A DNA stretch of 64,000 bases from Phytophthora colocasiae (GCA_018806915.1 JAGKQI010000101.1:1302001-1366000); one strand, 5' to 3'. Shown: positions 9,275 to 19,815, numbered from the stretch's first letter. Numbers and translations are program-made. Notes: generated by a model not told the origin, from the sequence alone.

Positions 9275-12200
9275 CTACAATTCCTCAGAGCTCTTGATGA
9301 TAACAGGCTGATTGCGACTCATCACTGACGCGAGATACACGATCAGAACCAGCAAGAGCACGATGATGGCGTGGCGAGGGTCCTCCTGCACCCAGGCCAG
9401 TAACGAGCCGTCCTTCTCGACAAGATCCCGGTCGCTGTCGTACTCATCCACATCTTCGTCGTCGAGATCGTCCTCATGAGCATCAAGATTATCTGGGTTG
9501 GTGTGAGACTTGCGGTCGTGCTGCTCGACACTGGAACGACGTTCACTGTTCAAAGCGCTTCCGGTTGAACCGCTCCTGCCATTTCGACTGGGCATCATGT
9601 CGCGGGCGCTGCTGCTTCTTCGTCGCAGCTGGGAGAAATTCGCATCCCACGCACTCCAGTTGTCCGTTGGGCCAGCGTGACGCCGTACCTTGCTCGCATC
9701 TGTGAGAGATTCCAACCATTCTTCACCTTCGTAGATCGTCTCGGTACGTAGTGCCAGTATCTCTCCGTTCGGCTTGATTATCGCAATTCGGATGCTGTCG
9801 TTCTCCCCTTTCTCCCATGCAAAACGCGCAACATCAGGTCCACTGTTAGCGGTGATCTCCACTACCTCGCAACGTGTAAGCTCCATCATCTCCCGATATT
9901 TTCGAGACCGTTTGTGGGAGTAGTATGAGAACAAAGTGCCATCCAGTCGACACCAGCGCTTGGACCAACGGGAAGGCACCATGGTGACCTCCTTTGCGCC
10001 ACCTTTCTCTGCATTCCTCTGCAATTTGCGCTTCTCAAACGAAATGGAGAGATACCCGACTTTGACACGGTTTTCTGGTTTCTGCCGCTTGTAGTTCTCT
10101 CGCAACGCTTGAATTTCGTCGTGGTACGTGTGTACGAGGTCATCCTTCGCGAGATCGAGGAGGTTTGGGACACGTTCCATCAGTTGGGTCCGTGCGACTG
10201 GATCGATCGCGTGGAAGCCGAAGATCAAACTTTCCAAAGCCAAATGGAAAGGAGAAGGAGGTAGAGTCAACTCGATCTCGCTGCTGGGACGGAGGTTGTT
10301 TGCGTGAGCTAGTGTAGTCTCCCCCGATGAATTCGTTCGAGTGGTGGTAGTTGCCGTCGAGTCGGTACTTCCAGTACTGTGGACCATATTCTCTTCTGTT
10401 AATGATGCAGAAGTAGCAGGGTGCTGCTGTTTCTTCTCGTCCTTAAAAGACCCACGCTTTTTCACTCGGAAATTCATTTCCCCACCAGGACCGATGGAGA
10501 AGCGAGCCTCATCCTTTGGACACAGCTCTAACTGCTCTTGTTGTGGATGGGCTTTGTCCCAGAGTTCCACCAAACTGTCAAGAGGTTTCTTCACATCCTC
10601 AAATGAGTCTGCCAGTGAGCGGAAGCGCGTGTCAAAATACTCGAACAAGGCACGAAGCTTCATCTTGTCATCCACTTTAAAGACCAGGTGTTTCTGGAAC
10701 TTCCCATTTGAAAACTGATGGAAGTAGTCTGTGTCCTGGACGATGCTTCCGATCGAGAGACCCTTGTACTTCAAAAGACTTTCGCTAATCGCACCGGGAT
10801 CCACGTACAAGCCCACCGTAAATCGATACTGGTGAGAACCGTAAGGTTCGTCGTATTCTTCTGGTGACACGGTAAACTGATGCGACCACGTACCCAGCAA
10901 TGCACTGCCATCCGCAACCAGGTCTCCACTGAACCAAATGTTGCTGTCGCGATCCACCATGGGACCAAAGTGTACCATGAGACTGCGACTCTCGCGACGT
11001 AATATCTCCAGCTCTTGGTCATCGTATTCAGCCCATTCGTCCTGGGTGGAAGGTTGCCGATGAATCTTTGGAGGTCCAAGCTTCTTAGATCGGTGGCGCT
11101 TACCCGTCTTGGTCTCTCCTTCTGTCTTCCCGTTCTCTCCTTCCTTGTGGTGGTGACTATCGTGCGGTTTATCTTCATGTTCGTGTTCAGCAGGACCAAA
11201 GAGATCTTCAGCCTCGCTGTCGCTGTCGTCTTCATCGTCGTCCGAATCGGAATTGGAGTCTTCTTCGTCGCTGGTGTCAATGCTCTGAATTCGATCACCA
11301 AGACTGCCGAAAATTTCGTCTTGAGCATCGAGCACTTCCCCACCCCAAAGAGATGGTAAACGCTCGACCAGACCGCGCTTAGCATCGTGCTGGATAGAGT
11401 TACTGTCGAAGAAGAGCGCTTGGATGCAGTTACACAATGAATGCGATGCAATTGGCGGGTACAGTTGACCACGTAGCCGATACTCGAACCGGTCGTCCTC
11501 GTGTATCCGCATGACCATGGACTCAGCTTTCTTCAGTGACTTCTCAATAAACCCGAGGAACGTACGAGCTGCCGCAGCATTGGGTCCCATCCGCGGGGCC
11601 AGTTCATCTCGTAGTAAAGCTGTAAGTACCGACTTGGATACACGTTTCCTCGCTGTCACCACGAAGCTACGTCGGAACGTCGTGTTGAAGAACAAATGGT
11701 CGTAGAATTGCTGATCTCCGTATAAACTCTTGGCGTCTCGACCGTGGAATTTCTCGAGCTCCTTCGTAGCTGTTTCCGGATCAATGTACATCCCCACAGC
11801 GAGAATCCGTTCGTCTGTCCAGCCCATACGGCGTACAATAGGACCCACACCAACCAGCAAGTCTCCATTGGCTAAACTGGGTGGGAACGTGATGCGGGAG
11901 TACATTTCCTTCATCGGTCCGTACGTCATCCTGGACTCTAGAATCGGAATCACATCTTCTCCGAACGAGTCTCGCTTCATGTTGCCCCCATGTTCATTAT
12001 CCAGTACGTTGTGTGCCATCACGGGGGTCGAATGGCCTCCTCCGTCTCCCATTTCCCCAATCTCCATCGAGTTGCTCTGTTGCAACAAGTTCGAAGAACT
12101 ACCATCATGATCTAGCCCATCGTCGCCCAGATCAGGAATAGGCAAGTACGTAGGTTTAGCACGTCGCTCCGCCTTGTTATCAACCGGAGCTTGTTCCACA

Positions 12201-12823
12201 CTAGCGTGGAAGACGTCGCAGAAGACGTCGATCCACTGATGTCGCTCTCTTTCCGTCGCTGCAGCTAGTGTAAGCTTCGTGTCCTTGATGAACAGTAGAA
12301 ACCCGAATGGTTTCGGCTCATTGATCATCCGGATAGTAATAGGTGTATGCGGTGTCAAAGGGATATCACCTTTGCGGTTCCCCTTGACGCTGAAGTACTG
12401 CAATCTCGAGCGTTCCAGCACAAAGTCCCTCCATTTCCACGTGAACAAGCGCCGGTCTCGACGCATGAGCTTCCCCAGCAGCAAAACGCCGCCACTACCA
12501 GACGCAGAAGCTGAGGCAGAGGTGATACTGGGAACTGCGTGCATGGGCGGCGTTGCAGGCTTCATCTGCGACGTATTGAAGGCGCTAGCGTGACCTGTAG
12601 AAGCTGCAAAAGTGGATGCGGACGACACGACGGACTGGTCGAAGGCTAATGAAGTGGAGACGCTTGTGGGCGCTACGTCGCTGCTGTCAGAGCGCCTCAT
12701 GTTCGTCAGATCGTGGCGTAGCGACGCACAAGGAAGAGCAGGAAGACGAGGAGCTCCGCGGCGGATACGGTACTGACTGTCAGTATCAAGCCGGTACAAA
12801 GTACGTGGCAGACGAAGTAACAT
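9275..12823 (-). CDS. Large PH-domain membrane-anchored protein with two chalcone-isomerase-like regions
   Basis: One intronless frame of 1182 residues; translation may instead start at Met42 (MRRSDSSDVA). In order: Ser/Ala-rich N-terminus; a PH domain at about 113-210 (LLLGKLMRRDRRLFTWKWRD to RERHQWIDVFCDVF); a region at about 300-430 with VGVGPIVRRMGW, LAVGMYIDPETA and a strand FRRSFVVTARKRVS, which resembles the chalcone-isomerase-like fold; an acidic spacer (SDDDEDDSDSEAED); a second similar region at about 620-760 with YRFTVGLYVDPGAI; another PH domain at about 905-1040 (VGYLSISF, WSKRWCRLDGTLFSYY); and a C-terminal membrane anchor IIVLLLVLIVYLASVM. It probably sits at a membrane and senses lipid. 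The CHI-like assignment is inference from motif pattern; the PH and anchor calls are firmer. Confidence 0.75.
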   Translation of the reverse strand: MLLRLPRTLYRLDTDSQYRIRRGAPRLPALPCASLRHDLTNMRRSDSSDVAPTSVSTSLAFDQSVVSSASTFAASTGHASAFNTSQMKPATPPMHAVPSITSASASASGSGGVLLLGKLMRRDRRLFTWKWRDFVLERSRLQYFSVKGNRKGDIPLTPHTPITIRMINEPKPFGFLLFIKDTKLTLAAATERERHQWIDVFCDVFHASVEQAPVDNKAERRAKPTYLPIPDLGDDGLDHDGSSSNLLQQSNSMEIGEMGDGGGHSTPVMAHNVLDNEHGGNMKRDSFGEDVIPILESRMTYGPMKEMYSRITFPPSLANGDLLVGVGPIVRRMGWTDERILAVGMYIDPETATKELEKFHGRDAKSLYGDQQFYDHLFFNTTFRRSFVVTARKRVSKSVLTALLRDELAPRMGPNAAAARTFLGFIEKSLKKAESMVMRIHEDDRFEYRLRGQLYPPIASHSLCNCIQALFFDSNSIQHDAKRGLVERLPSLWGGEVLDAQDEIFGSLGDRIQSIDTSDEEDSNSDSDDDEDDSDSEAEDLFGPAEHEHEDKPHDSHHHKEGENGKTEGETKTGKRHRSKKLGPPKIHRQPSTQDEWAEYDDQELEILRRESRSLMVHFGPMVDRDSNIWFSGDLVADGSALLGTWSHQFTVSPEEYDEPYGSHQYRFTVGLYVDPGAISESLLKYKGLSIGSIVQDTDYFHQFSNGKFQKHLVFKVDDKMKLRALFEYFDTRFRSLADSFEDVKKPLDSLVELWDKAHPQQEQLELCPKDEARFSIGPGGEMNFRVKKRGSFKDEKKQQHPATSASLTEENMVHSTGSTDSTATTTTRTNSSGETTLAHANNLRPSSEIELTLPPSPFHLALESLIFGFHAIDPVARTQLMERVPNLLDLAKDDLVHTYHDEIQALRENYKRQKPENRVKVGYLSISFEKRKLQRNAEKGGAKEVTMVPSRWSKRWCRLDGTLFSYYSHKRSRKYREMMELTRCEVVEITANSGPDVARFAWEKGENDSIRIAIIKPNGEILALRTETIYEGEEWLESLTDASKVRRHAGPTDNWSAWDANFSQLRRRSSSARDMMPSRNGRSGSTGSALNSERRSSVEQHDRKSHTNPDNLDAHEDDLDDEDVDEYDSDRDLVEKDGSLLAWVQEDPRHAIIVLLLVLIVYLASVMSRNQPVIIKSSEEL

Positions 12824-12904
12824 TATGAAGTAAGTTACTTAAGCGTTTTTCTTTTTTCTTTCTGATTTTTTTTTCAAATTCAAATTCAAAAAAATATATT
12901 TGTT
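12824..12904. promoter_or_regulatory. Short shared promoter between divergent genes
   Basis: Only 81 bp separate the start codons of the PH-domain protein (minus strand) and the coiled-coil protein (plus strand). The spacer is very T-rich then A-rich with repeated TTCAAATTCAAATTC and ATATATTT. It must hold both promoters unless the first gene starts at its internal Met. Confidence 0.5.
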
Positions 12905-14033
12905 ATGGCGGGAGAAGAGGAGACGAAGATGGAGGAGCAGGCGCTGCGTTATTCGTTCCTGGAGATTAAGGAGGCGCAACGTGTGTGTGGAGAGAAGATG
13001 ATTACGGCTGCGTTGAAGGAATGCGGGTCGGTGTCTTCCGCCCAGCAGCAGATTTTCCGTGCGCACGTGAACGACTTGTGTGCGACGGTCTTTGCTGCAG
13101 CTTTGAGGAAATACAACCCGGAAGATAAACGTAAGAGTGATGGTAGATAAAAAGAGTGATGGTCATTTTAAATTAATGATTTTTTTTTTGTAATGTCACA
13201 GAGGAAGTGGCACCTGTGGATGAAGAAATGGCGAAAGAATTGAAAGAATTGGAAACGAAACTGAAAGAGAAAGAAGCAGCAGTCAAGAAGCTCCGGGAAC
13301 GAGTATGTGATAGAAGAGAAAGAGTGATGGTCAATGGAAACTGATGGTGATTGTTGCAGGTGCCGAGGATTGCGGCAGCTAATGCACGTCGGGAACTGGC
13401 GAAGGCTCGAAAGCGCCATGCGGACGTGCTCGTAGCGTATGTGATGCGCTTAGTATGAAGTTTGGAGTGTTGGATGGAGACTGACAGGGAAATTATTGTA
13501 GGGAACCGGAAGCAACGGGAGATTTGGGAGGTGAACTAACGGGAGAGCAACTTGATGCGTTGAGAGCAGCTTATGTGAAGGTTCGACGAGTTTTTTTTGT
13601 TTTAAATGATGTGGTTGAGTGACGGTTATCTTGTGGCTGCAGACGTCGTCTTCGATTGCTATTACGAGTGCCAAGTTGTCGCAAGTTGTGAGCCAGACGA
13701 CAGAGACGATCAACATTGTACGAATTAAACAGGAGTGCTACAACGTTGAAAGTTATAGTGCTTATCGATTGTGTGGAATTTGATGTTTTGTAGGTGGAGA
13801 AGGCAATGAAGCGGCCAAAGACAGAAGTTGATGCTGCCATGGAGAACAGTCCGATTAAGGCCAAAGCACTTTTGAACGAGGAGGTGGGCTTTTATGTGTT
13901 TTATCGCTGTAACACGTTCCCTAGGTTTGACGCTGTTTGTTTGTTTTTGCCACAGGAGCAGAACAGTCTGCAGCAGCCATCGCCACTGCGCACTCGTTTA
14001 GCACTACAGTTGAGCGCTTCCAAAGATGTGTAG
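12905..14033 (+). CDS. Coiled-coil protein, seven exons, 241 aa
   Basis: Exons 12905-13130, 13202-13302, 13360-13436, 13502-13580, 13643-13717, 13794-13883 and 13956-14033 join in frame through GT-AG introns of about 57-77 bp to give 241 residues. The protein starts MAGEEETKMEEQALRYSF, has a helical N-terminal region with conserved-looking cysteines, a strong coiled coil (about 78-130, KELKELETKLKEKEAAVKKL) and a second helix ending ETINIVEKAMKR. The size and arrangement are reminiscent of subunits of kinetochore complexes such as Mis14/NSL1, but this is only a guess. No catalytic motif is present. Confidence 0.7.
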
Positions 14034-14343
14034 TACTGTATTGTTATATTCGCTGGATATGGTCCGTAATGCACAAGCTTCAAGGTACGTTTGTTGTTGC
14101 ATCCACACCATGCAATGCATTGAAAGCGGTACAGGGCTGGTACAGTGATTTATCACAGTGCATACAAAATGGCACATTGTACCAAGTTGAACCCCTGCAA
14201 GAGTACGTCACGGCTTGTATGCCGGATTTTCACAGTGGTGATGAAGTTGCGCGCAAGTTGATCGCTTGTGTTGTAGCGGAGTCGGTAGTTTGACCTTCAT
14301 TGTGCAAATTGCTTTCTCAGACAAGCTTCCAGCAAACTGAAAG
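14034..14343 (+). other. Intergenic stretch with a possible orphan coding piece
   Basis: A frame running to 14293 includes KLQGTFVVASTPCNALKAV and later QEYVTACMPDFHSGDEVARK, with protein-like composition but no clear start or family. It may be an old gene remnant. The 3' part holds the promoter of the MYB gene. Confidence 0.25.
14297..14310 (+). promoter_or_regulatory. Candidate oomycete initiator (Inr) for the MYB gene
   Basis: TCATTGTGCAAATT closely fits the oomycete initiator pattern TCATTYYNCAWTT and sits 34 bp upstream of the ATG at 14344, a usual distance for transcription start in these organisms. Confidence 0.5.
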
Positions 14344-14961
14344 ATGACTATCACCAGGGGAGTCATCAGTGAAATGTTCGAGGAAGGCGTTGGCCATGGC
14401 CCCCAATTGGTCCGTATGGATCAGCACTTTGTCGGATCCAACGATGTTGGATCTCGCAGGACGTCGACGACCGGGTGGTGGACCACCGCCGAACATGAAA
14501 AGTTTCTCGAAGCAGTGGAGCTCTATCCGTTTGGACCATGGAAGATTATTGCGCGTCATGTTGGAAGTAGAACTCCGCGTCAAGTGATGACTCACGCGCA
14601 GAAATACCGAGAACGGATTAAGCGCCGGGGCAACCGCAAGTCACGTCGAAAGACCAACAAAAACGTGACGGAAAGTCTACATGTTGTCACTAAGATGGTG
14701 CCAGTTCAAGTAAACCATATTGAAGCAGACTGGGAAGCGTTTAGGCAGACGGAAGAATACCTGTTGGAGCCTTTGTGTCTCTTGCCGGATGACGAGAACG
14801 AGATGTTCGGACAGCCGCCTGAAGAGACTTCAGATCTTGATATTTTCCTGCTACAACAACTTATCGCCCCTCCTGAAGATTCTGTTTCGGAGTTGGTTAC
14901 TCTGGATGACGACGAGTTGATGGAGTTACTTGTGAATTCGTCGAACGTGCTACTTTCGTAG
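14344..14961 (+). CDS. Single-MYB transcription factor, SHAQKYF-like class
   Basis: The 205-residue protein starts MTITRGVISEMFEEG and has one MYB/SANT repeat at about residues 43-95: WWTTAEHEKFLEAVELYPFG, WKIIARHVGSRT, then THAQKYRERIKRR, the oomycete form of the SHAQKYF signature that makes the DNA-recognition helix. The C-terminal half is acidic and may activate transcription. A paralogue with the same MTIT start and the same length lies at 28971-29585. An initiator-like element is 34 bp upstream. Confidence 0.9.
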   Translation: MTITRGVISEMFEEGVGHGPQLVRMDQHFVGSNDVGSRRTSTTGWWTTAEHEKFLEAVELYPFGPWKIIARHVGSRTPRQVMTHAQKYRERIKRRGNRKSRRKTNKNVTESLHVVTKMVPVQVNHIEADWEAFRQTEEYLLEPLCLLPDDENEMFGQPPEETSDLDIFLLQQLIAPPEDSVSELVTLDDDELMELLVNSSNVLLS

Positions 14962-15099
14962 AGAAGATATTGGCCGACAGGAGAAACATAACTAAATTGA
15001 TCGAAGTAAACAAAACGTTTCTTAGTTCGACAGCAGTTAAAAAAGAGTTTCGTGCACAGTTGATAGTTCTCTTGTGAAGAGACGTTTAAAGAAGAAGAG

Positions 15100-15471
15100 A
15101 TGACAGCAGTTGCTCCTCGTGTAAATGGTTTTACCTTCCTTTTTTCAGTCTCAGCCGTGCTCCTAGCACTGGATCTGTGTCTAACTGACGGAGCAGAGAT
15201 CATGCTACCCACGCTACGATTTCTACTTACATATCCGACTCTGTTCCTGGCATTCTACAAACCGAAAGTACTAGCGTTGGCAGCTCTGGTGAACGATACG
15301 ATCGATACGATGGGGATCTCAGAACAGGTCAACAATTCGTGGAACTTCACGGTTGCTCTAGTCACGTTGGTATGTGTACACCAAGTTATCGAGGCAACCC
15401 GGATGAGAGTCGCAAGTCGACTACGATCATCAATCGACACAACAGTGAAGGACATTCCCAACAGCTCGTAA
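15100..15471 (+). CDS. Small multi-pass membrane protein, 123 aa
   Basis: The frame starts MTAVAPRVNGFTFLFSVSAV and contains hydrophobic segments at about residues 10-27, 38-65 and 82-97 (FTVALVTLVCVHQVIEATRM), ending with a basic, serine-rich tail. No known family is recognised. A broken copy of its C-terminal part is found at 9043-9220, so the gene has been duplicated locally. Its stop lies 70 bp from the stop of the convergent ALDH gene. Confidence 0.65.
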   Translation: MTAVAPRVNGFTFLFSVSAVLLALDLCLTDGAEIMLPTLRFLLTYPTLFLAFYKPKVLALAALVNDTIDTMGISEQVNNSWNFTVALVTLVCVHQVIEATRMRVASRLRSSIDTTVKDIPNSS

Positions 15472-15541
15472 AAGCAGTAACACTGTTAACGTTAGCAAAG
15501 GTTTTGACTTACTCAATACTCGACCATTCTTGAGCTTCTCC

Positions 15542-17140
15542 CTATTCCTCGATCACCGCTCCACCTCGATAAATCTGCAACATGAGACCCAGGATGATAA
15601 AACCCAAGCAGATGAAGGCGTAGGCCAAGAGCGCAATGAGCGAGTTCGGAAGCGGCTTCATGAGCAGCAGCACAATCTTCAGCGCAGAGTTGGAGTACGG
15701 CATGTACCGCTGAGGCGCGTCCATAAGCGCGTACTTGATCATGACGCTCTTCTTGTGTGAGAAGGCATCGAACGAGTATTTGCCGTGGTAGGAGCCCATG
15801 CCCGAGGCCCCCACTCCACCAAATGGCAAGTTGTGGTTCACTGACTGTACGATACTGTCGTTCACGCACACACTACCGGAGCTGGTCTCGGTCAGAACAC
15901 GCGTGCGGGTCTCTGAATTCGATGAGTACAAGTACAGCGCCAGTGGCTTCTCTCGATCATTCACGAACTCAATGGCTTCGTCCAACTTGGTGTAGTATAG
16001 CACCGGCAGCAAGGGACTGAACACCTCCTCCTGCATTACAGCACTCCGCATAAAAGCGTCCACATTCTTCTTAAAATTGAGCAGCGTGGGCGCCACAAAC
16101 TGATCTTCACGATCCTTCTCACCACCGAAAACAACGTGCTCGGAATCCTTCTCCAAGAACTGAGCCACTCGATCGAAGGCCTTTTGCGTGATAAGTCGTC
16201 CGTAGGACGCGCTCTTCTGTGGGTTTCCACCGAAGAACGCTTTGATCTCCTTCTCAATGGCAGCCACCAAGTCATCGCCAACCTTCTCGTTCACCAGCAC
16301 GTAGTCCGGCCTTAGACACGTCTGTCCTGCGTTCATAAAGGCCGCCCAGGTGATACGACGAGCCGTGACGGCAAGATTAAACGTCTCGTCCACAATTGTC
16401 GGTGACTTGCCACCAAGTTCCAAGATCGTCGGTGTGAGTGTCTTGGCCGCAGCTTCGGCCACAATTTTGCCAATTGTGACGCCGCCAGTGCACAAAATCA
16501 AGTCGAACTTCTGCTGCAACATGACTGTAGTCGCTGGAATGCCACCGTGCACCACACGTACGAAACGCGGGTCTAAGTACGTCGTTACGAGTTTCAGCAG
16601 CAGCTCACTCGTGTGCACGCACGTGTCGTCACTTGGCAACCTCAGCACCGCGCAATTACCAGCACTTATAGCACCAACCAATGGCCACAGTGAGAGTTGC
16701 ACTGGGTAGTTCCAAGTGGACAGGATGCACACGACTCCTAGAGGTTCACGCTGCACATAGGAACGTCCCGGCAGATTGGCCACATTGGTCCAAACCCGTT
16801 CCGGTGCCGCCCAGTTCTCCAGTTCCTCCTCGTGCAGTGAAATCTCACCACGAACAGGTGCCAATTCAGCAATGAGCGTCTCAGCTGGAGGCTTGCGAAG
16901 GTCTTGGAAAAGAGCGTCTTGGATCTCTCGCACGTTCTCGTTGATCAGTCGACGCAACTGCTTGAGTTGCGCAATGCGCGTCTTGAGGTCGCGCGTTGCG
17001 CCACTACGAAATGACGCGCGAAGAGCTTCTACTGATGCAGCAATAGCATCGGGAGCAGTAGGGGGAAGGCGCGTAGTGCTGTCGGTCATCGCCACGACGT
17101 GGTAAGGCGAGAAGTGGAGAGGGACATTGCTGTTCTTCAA
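15542..17140 (-). CDS. Aldehyde dehydrogenase, ALDH3/fatty-aldehyde type, membrane-anchored
   Basis: The intronless frame encodes up to 532 residues; Met18 (MTDSTTRLPP, start 17089) is an equally good start. Class 3 ALDH features are clear: VCILSTWNYPVQL for NAD binding, TPTILELGGKSPTIV with the general-base Glu near residue 238, and NAGQTCLRPDYVLV with the catalytic Cys near 275. The C-terminus ends with ALLAYAFICLGFIILGLMLQ, a tail anchor as in fatty aldehyde dehydrogenase (ALDH3A2), which oxidises long-chain aldehydes at the ER. Length and motif order are complete, so it should be active. Confidence 0.92.
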   Translation of the reverse strand: MKNSNVPLHFSPYHVVAMTDSTTRLPPTAPDAIAASVEALRASFRSGATRDLKTRIAQLKQLRRLINENVREIQDALFQDLRKPPAETLIAELAPVRGEISLHEEELENWAAPERVWTNVANLPGRSYVQREPLGVVCILSTWNYPVQLSLWPLVGAISAGNCAVLRLPSDDTCVHTSELLLKLVTTYLDPRFVRVVHGGIPATTVMLQQKFDLILCTGGVTIGKIVAEAAAKTLTPTILELGGKSPTIVDETFNLAVTARRITWAAFMNAGQTCLRPDYVLVNEKVGDDLVAAIEKEIKAFFGGNPQKSASYGRLITQKAFDRVAQFLEKDSEHVVFGGEKDREDQFVAPTLLNFKKNVDAFMRSAVMQEEVFSPLLPVLYYTKLDEAIEFVNDREKPLALYLYSSNSETRTRVLTETSSGSVCVNDSIVQSVNHNLPFGGVGASGMGSYHGKYSFDAFSHKKSVMIKYALMDAPQRYMPYSNSALKIVLLLMKPLPNSLIALLAYAFICLGFIILGLMLQIYRGGAVIEE

Positions 17141-17153
17141 CTGACGGCCTGCA

Positions 17154-17204
17154 TCGGACTTAAACGAATTATATTGTGGTTTTTAGATCGGACTTAAACG
17201 AATT
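17154..17204 (+). repeat. 17-bp direct repeat in the ALDH upstream region
   Basis: TCGGACTTAAACGAATT occurs at 17154-17170 and again at 17188-17204, just upstream of the ALDH start. It may be a small tandem duplication or a paired binding site. Confidence 0.7.
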
Positions 17205-17307
17205 GTGATTATTAGATGTCATTTTGTGTATTCACAATAACATGTTAAAGTTTTACAATAGAAAGCCTTCCTGATTAGCCGTGTGAATCTCACCGTAATA
17301 TTGCAAT

Positions 17308-19185
17308 GGGGGGGGTTCACACCGGCAAATTTCCAGTAGGCGACTTACATAAACCAGTCTTTTTCGTGTCTCGTTTGGTCGCATAACCAGTTACTGGCTC
17401 GAGCTCTAGTCACTTACTCAATTCCAAATATCTCAGCAGCAGATTGGCGATCAAGCCAATCCAATAGAGATCGACAAACTGATCAGCGTCTCGATGACTT
17501 CCTAGACAACGTGCTATCTGGTATATAATCAGCGTATTGTGTAGTTACTCTGTTGCTAAACATGTTTTACATCTGTGTCTCTTCTGAGTCGGCATCAGTG
17601 TCGTTGTGGCGTGGCAGATCATCAAGCGACATTCGGTGGCGAAGCCGCTTGCGACGGCGGTATTTGTCTTGAGAAATCCGGCGCTTTCGAGCCCTCTCTT
17701 TTCCAATAGCAAGCAGGCGGTGCTCACGCTGGGCGTATTCCTCTGCGCTCTCCTCACGCAAAGGATTGTACTCGTCACCAAATTGCGCATGGTGCACTCG
17801 TCAGCCTTGGCAACTACCCAGTCGCCGTACAGCTTTGGGGCAATCACACGTAAAAAGCCCGTGATAGTCTTTATAAATGTGGGGGTTTTGATGCGAAATA
17901 CGTCTGCATTCATATCCCAGGTCCCTCCATGTTTAAGTACGGACAGGGTCATGAAGAATACATCCTTGCCGGTAAGAGCTGAGCGTCGCCCTCGACCGAC
18001 GTTCCAATAGCGAGCTACGTGAGACCTCACGCTAGCCCAAAGACGGTTGAACTCCCTGGGTGAGAAGTTGGTGAGGCGACGGACTGCGTCAGCTCCGCTG
18101 TCGTCATGTACCAGAGTCGAGGATGGGGCAGGGCGAGTCGAGTTCCTCGGCAGCGTCATTCTCAGGAGCTTGACGAGAGAACTGGGCCAGCTCTGTTCTC
18201 CTCTCGTAGTCTCGCTCGTCAAGCATGGCTAGTACAGACTGCTGGTGCTCTTGCTGTGAGCGCTGGACGCTGCGTGGTGCCATAGTTTAGACTGAAGCGT
18301 GTTAAACTGACAAACTTGGTTCAAAATTGCGAATGTTAATGACAGTCTTGTGTGTGCTAAATGTGCTGCTGCTGGGAGTCACAGCTTCCTGGCCAATCGA
18401 GTCCAACTAAACGTTCCTGCCACCCATTTTAATTGTCGTCTCTGCCATTCAAGTAGAAGATGTATCGCTGTCACTCATTGTTTCTTGCAGAAGCAGCTAG
18501 TGCTCCGCCTGGATGTGCAGCTAGCAGAATACTAATACAAACTTGAAACGACGCTGACTTTTGCGAACTAAAGCACTGCATAACAAATGATCATCATATA
18601 TTCTGAACGCATTAGTAGCTTCTTGCATGCCGACGAAATCGTGCAAGATGTGCGATGCAATGAAAGACTGTTCAAATTCGCATCTCGTCCATCTTCTTTC
18701 CGCAACACTGGATAATCCAATTTCTTGCCGATTTATGTGTTGCGAGTCCATAACTCCTCAGCTGATCACATACTGTAACTTAGGTCTGTTTGACCGAATT
18801 TGCAGAAGAGTGGTACTTTTTCCGAGTAGGGAGATCAGCTACTCGGAATTTCTTCAGTTTGCAGTAGGGGAGAATCCAAGAAGGCGATGGCGAGCGTGGA
18901 GCAAGGTCAGAGCCACTCGTAGCGTAAGGGAGTAGCGGGGCGATGTCGTAGCTGTAATCACCGTCGCTCTCTTCACTGCTACTCTCTCCATTATCTTCGC
19001 CGCGTTCAATAAACCAACGAATCGCGACCAGATCTGCTGGGGATACGCTGGCCCCCGCCATTTTGTCTGTGTTCTCTGAGGCAGCTGAAGATTAACCGGT
19101 TGGAAGGCAACTCGCCGATTTCAGTAAATTTGGAGAAATGGACTTTCTTGTAATCTACTGGAAATTTGCCGGTGTGAACCCCCCC
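17308..19185. mobile_element. Decayed TIR DNA transposon, about 1.9 kb
   Basis: The ends are 31-bp perfect terminal inverted repeats: left 17309-17339 begins GGGGGGGTTCACACCGGC, right 19155-19185 is its reverse complement. The trinucleotide AAT lies directly outside both ends (17305-17307 and 19186-19188), which could be a 3-bp target duplication as in PIF/Harbinger-like elements. Inside is a broken transposase-like frame on the minus strand and an acidic 93-residue frame (18780-19061, minus) that may be part of the same gene. The catalytic DDE part was not found, so the copy is probably non-autonomous. Confidence 0.75.
17545..18285 (-). pseudogene. N-terminal part of a transposase-like gene, frameshifted
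   Basis: Reading starts with ATG near 18285 (MAPRSVQRSQQEHQQ), shifts frame near 18125 into RRLTNFSPREFNRLW and GKDVFFMTLSVLKHGGTW, and shifts again near 17785 into a basic tail (RKRRISQDKYRRRKR). The middle section has the helix pattern seen before the catalytic core of Harbinger-like transposases. It sits inside the TIR element and lacks a catalytic DDE region. Confidence 0.55.
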
Positions 19186-19815
19186 AATACCACGCTGTGA
19201 ACCCTGCTTCCAAATGTCACGAAGCGCGTTTTCTAATGTTATTTTCTGGCCGTGCAGGTCGTACACGCGCGGCCTCGCGTTAAAATGATTTCCTAGCGCT
19301 GTGTCAAGAGGTCTTGCATGTGTGTGCCAAGTGTCAGCGCTGGATTGGATCGACGTGGCGCGTAGGATGTAGTGTAGTTTCTAACCAATCATGTGAAAGA
19401 CCTAAAACGAGTTTCGCATTCTGACAAATGTGCCAAAAAAGGGTCACCACAAAACCCCTATTCACCCCGTTTTAACCGTAAATCAGGGTGTGGGTACTCG
19501 CTTTTACACTTTCTCAAAAATGTGCCGAAGACAGGCGTTTGAGACGGGCGCATTGACAGCGATTGGTGGAAATTGACTTTTATTCTTATTTAGAGTTTAA
19601 TATTCTTGTTCGGAGGTCGAATATTCTTATGTGGGGGCACTGGAGTCAAACTAAATATGCTTCCGCTGTATACAAAATAGCAGGGACTCTTACACGGTTA
19701 CGAAAATAGCCTGCATTTCCTCAAGCTATTTATAGCCGAGAACGTTGCTATTTTTGGACACTTTGCTGTAGCTGCTACGCTCTCCACCGCTCACTTCGGA
19801 AGTGGTCGCCTCGCC
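19186..19815. other. Intergenic stretch, no gene seen
   Basis: No coding sequence recognised. It separates the transposon from the COPI-associated gene and must hold that gene's promoter; there are AT-rich stretches near 19580-19680. Confidence 0.4.

Noticed and set aside
10771..11472. 233-codon minus-strand frame inside the PH-domain gene
   Set aside because: It is a shadow of the long frame, which carries the recognisable domains.
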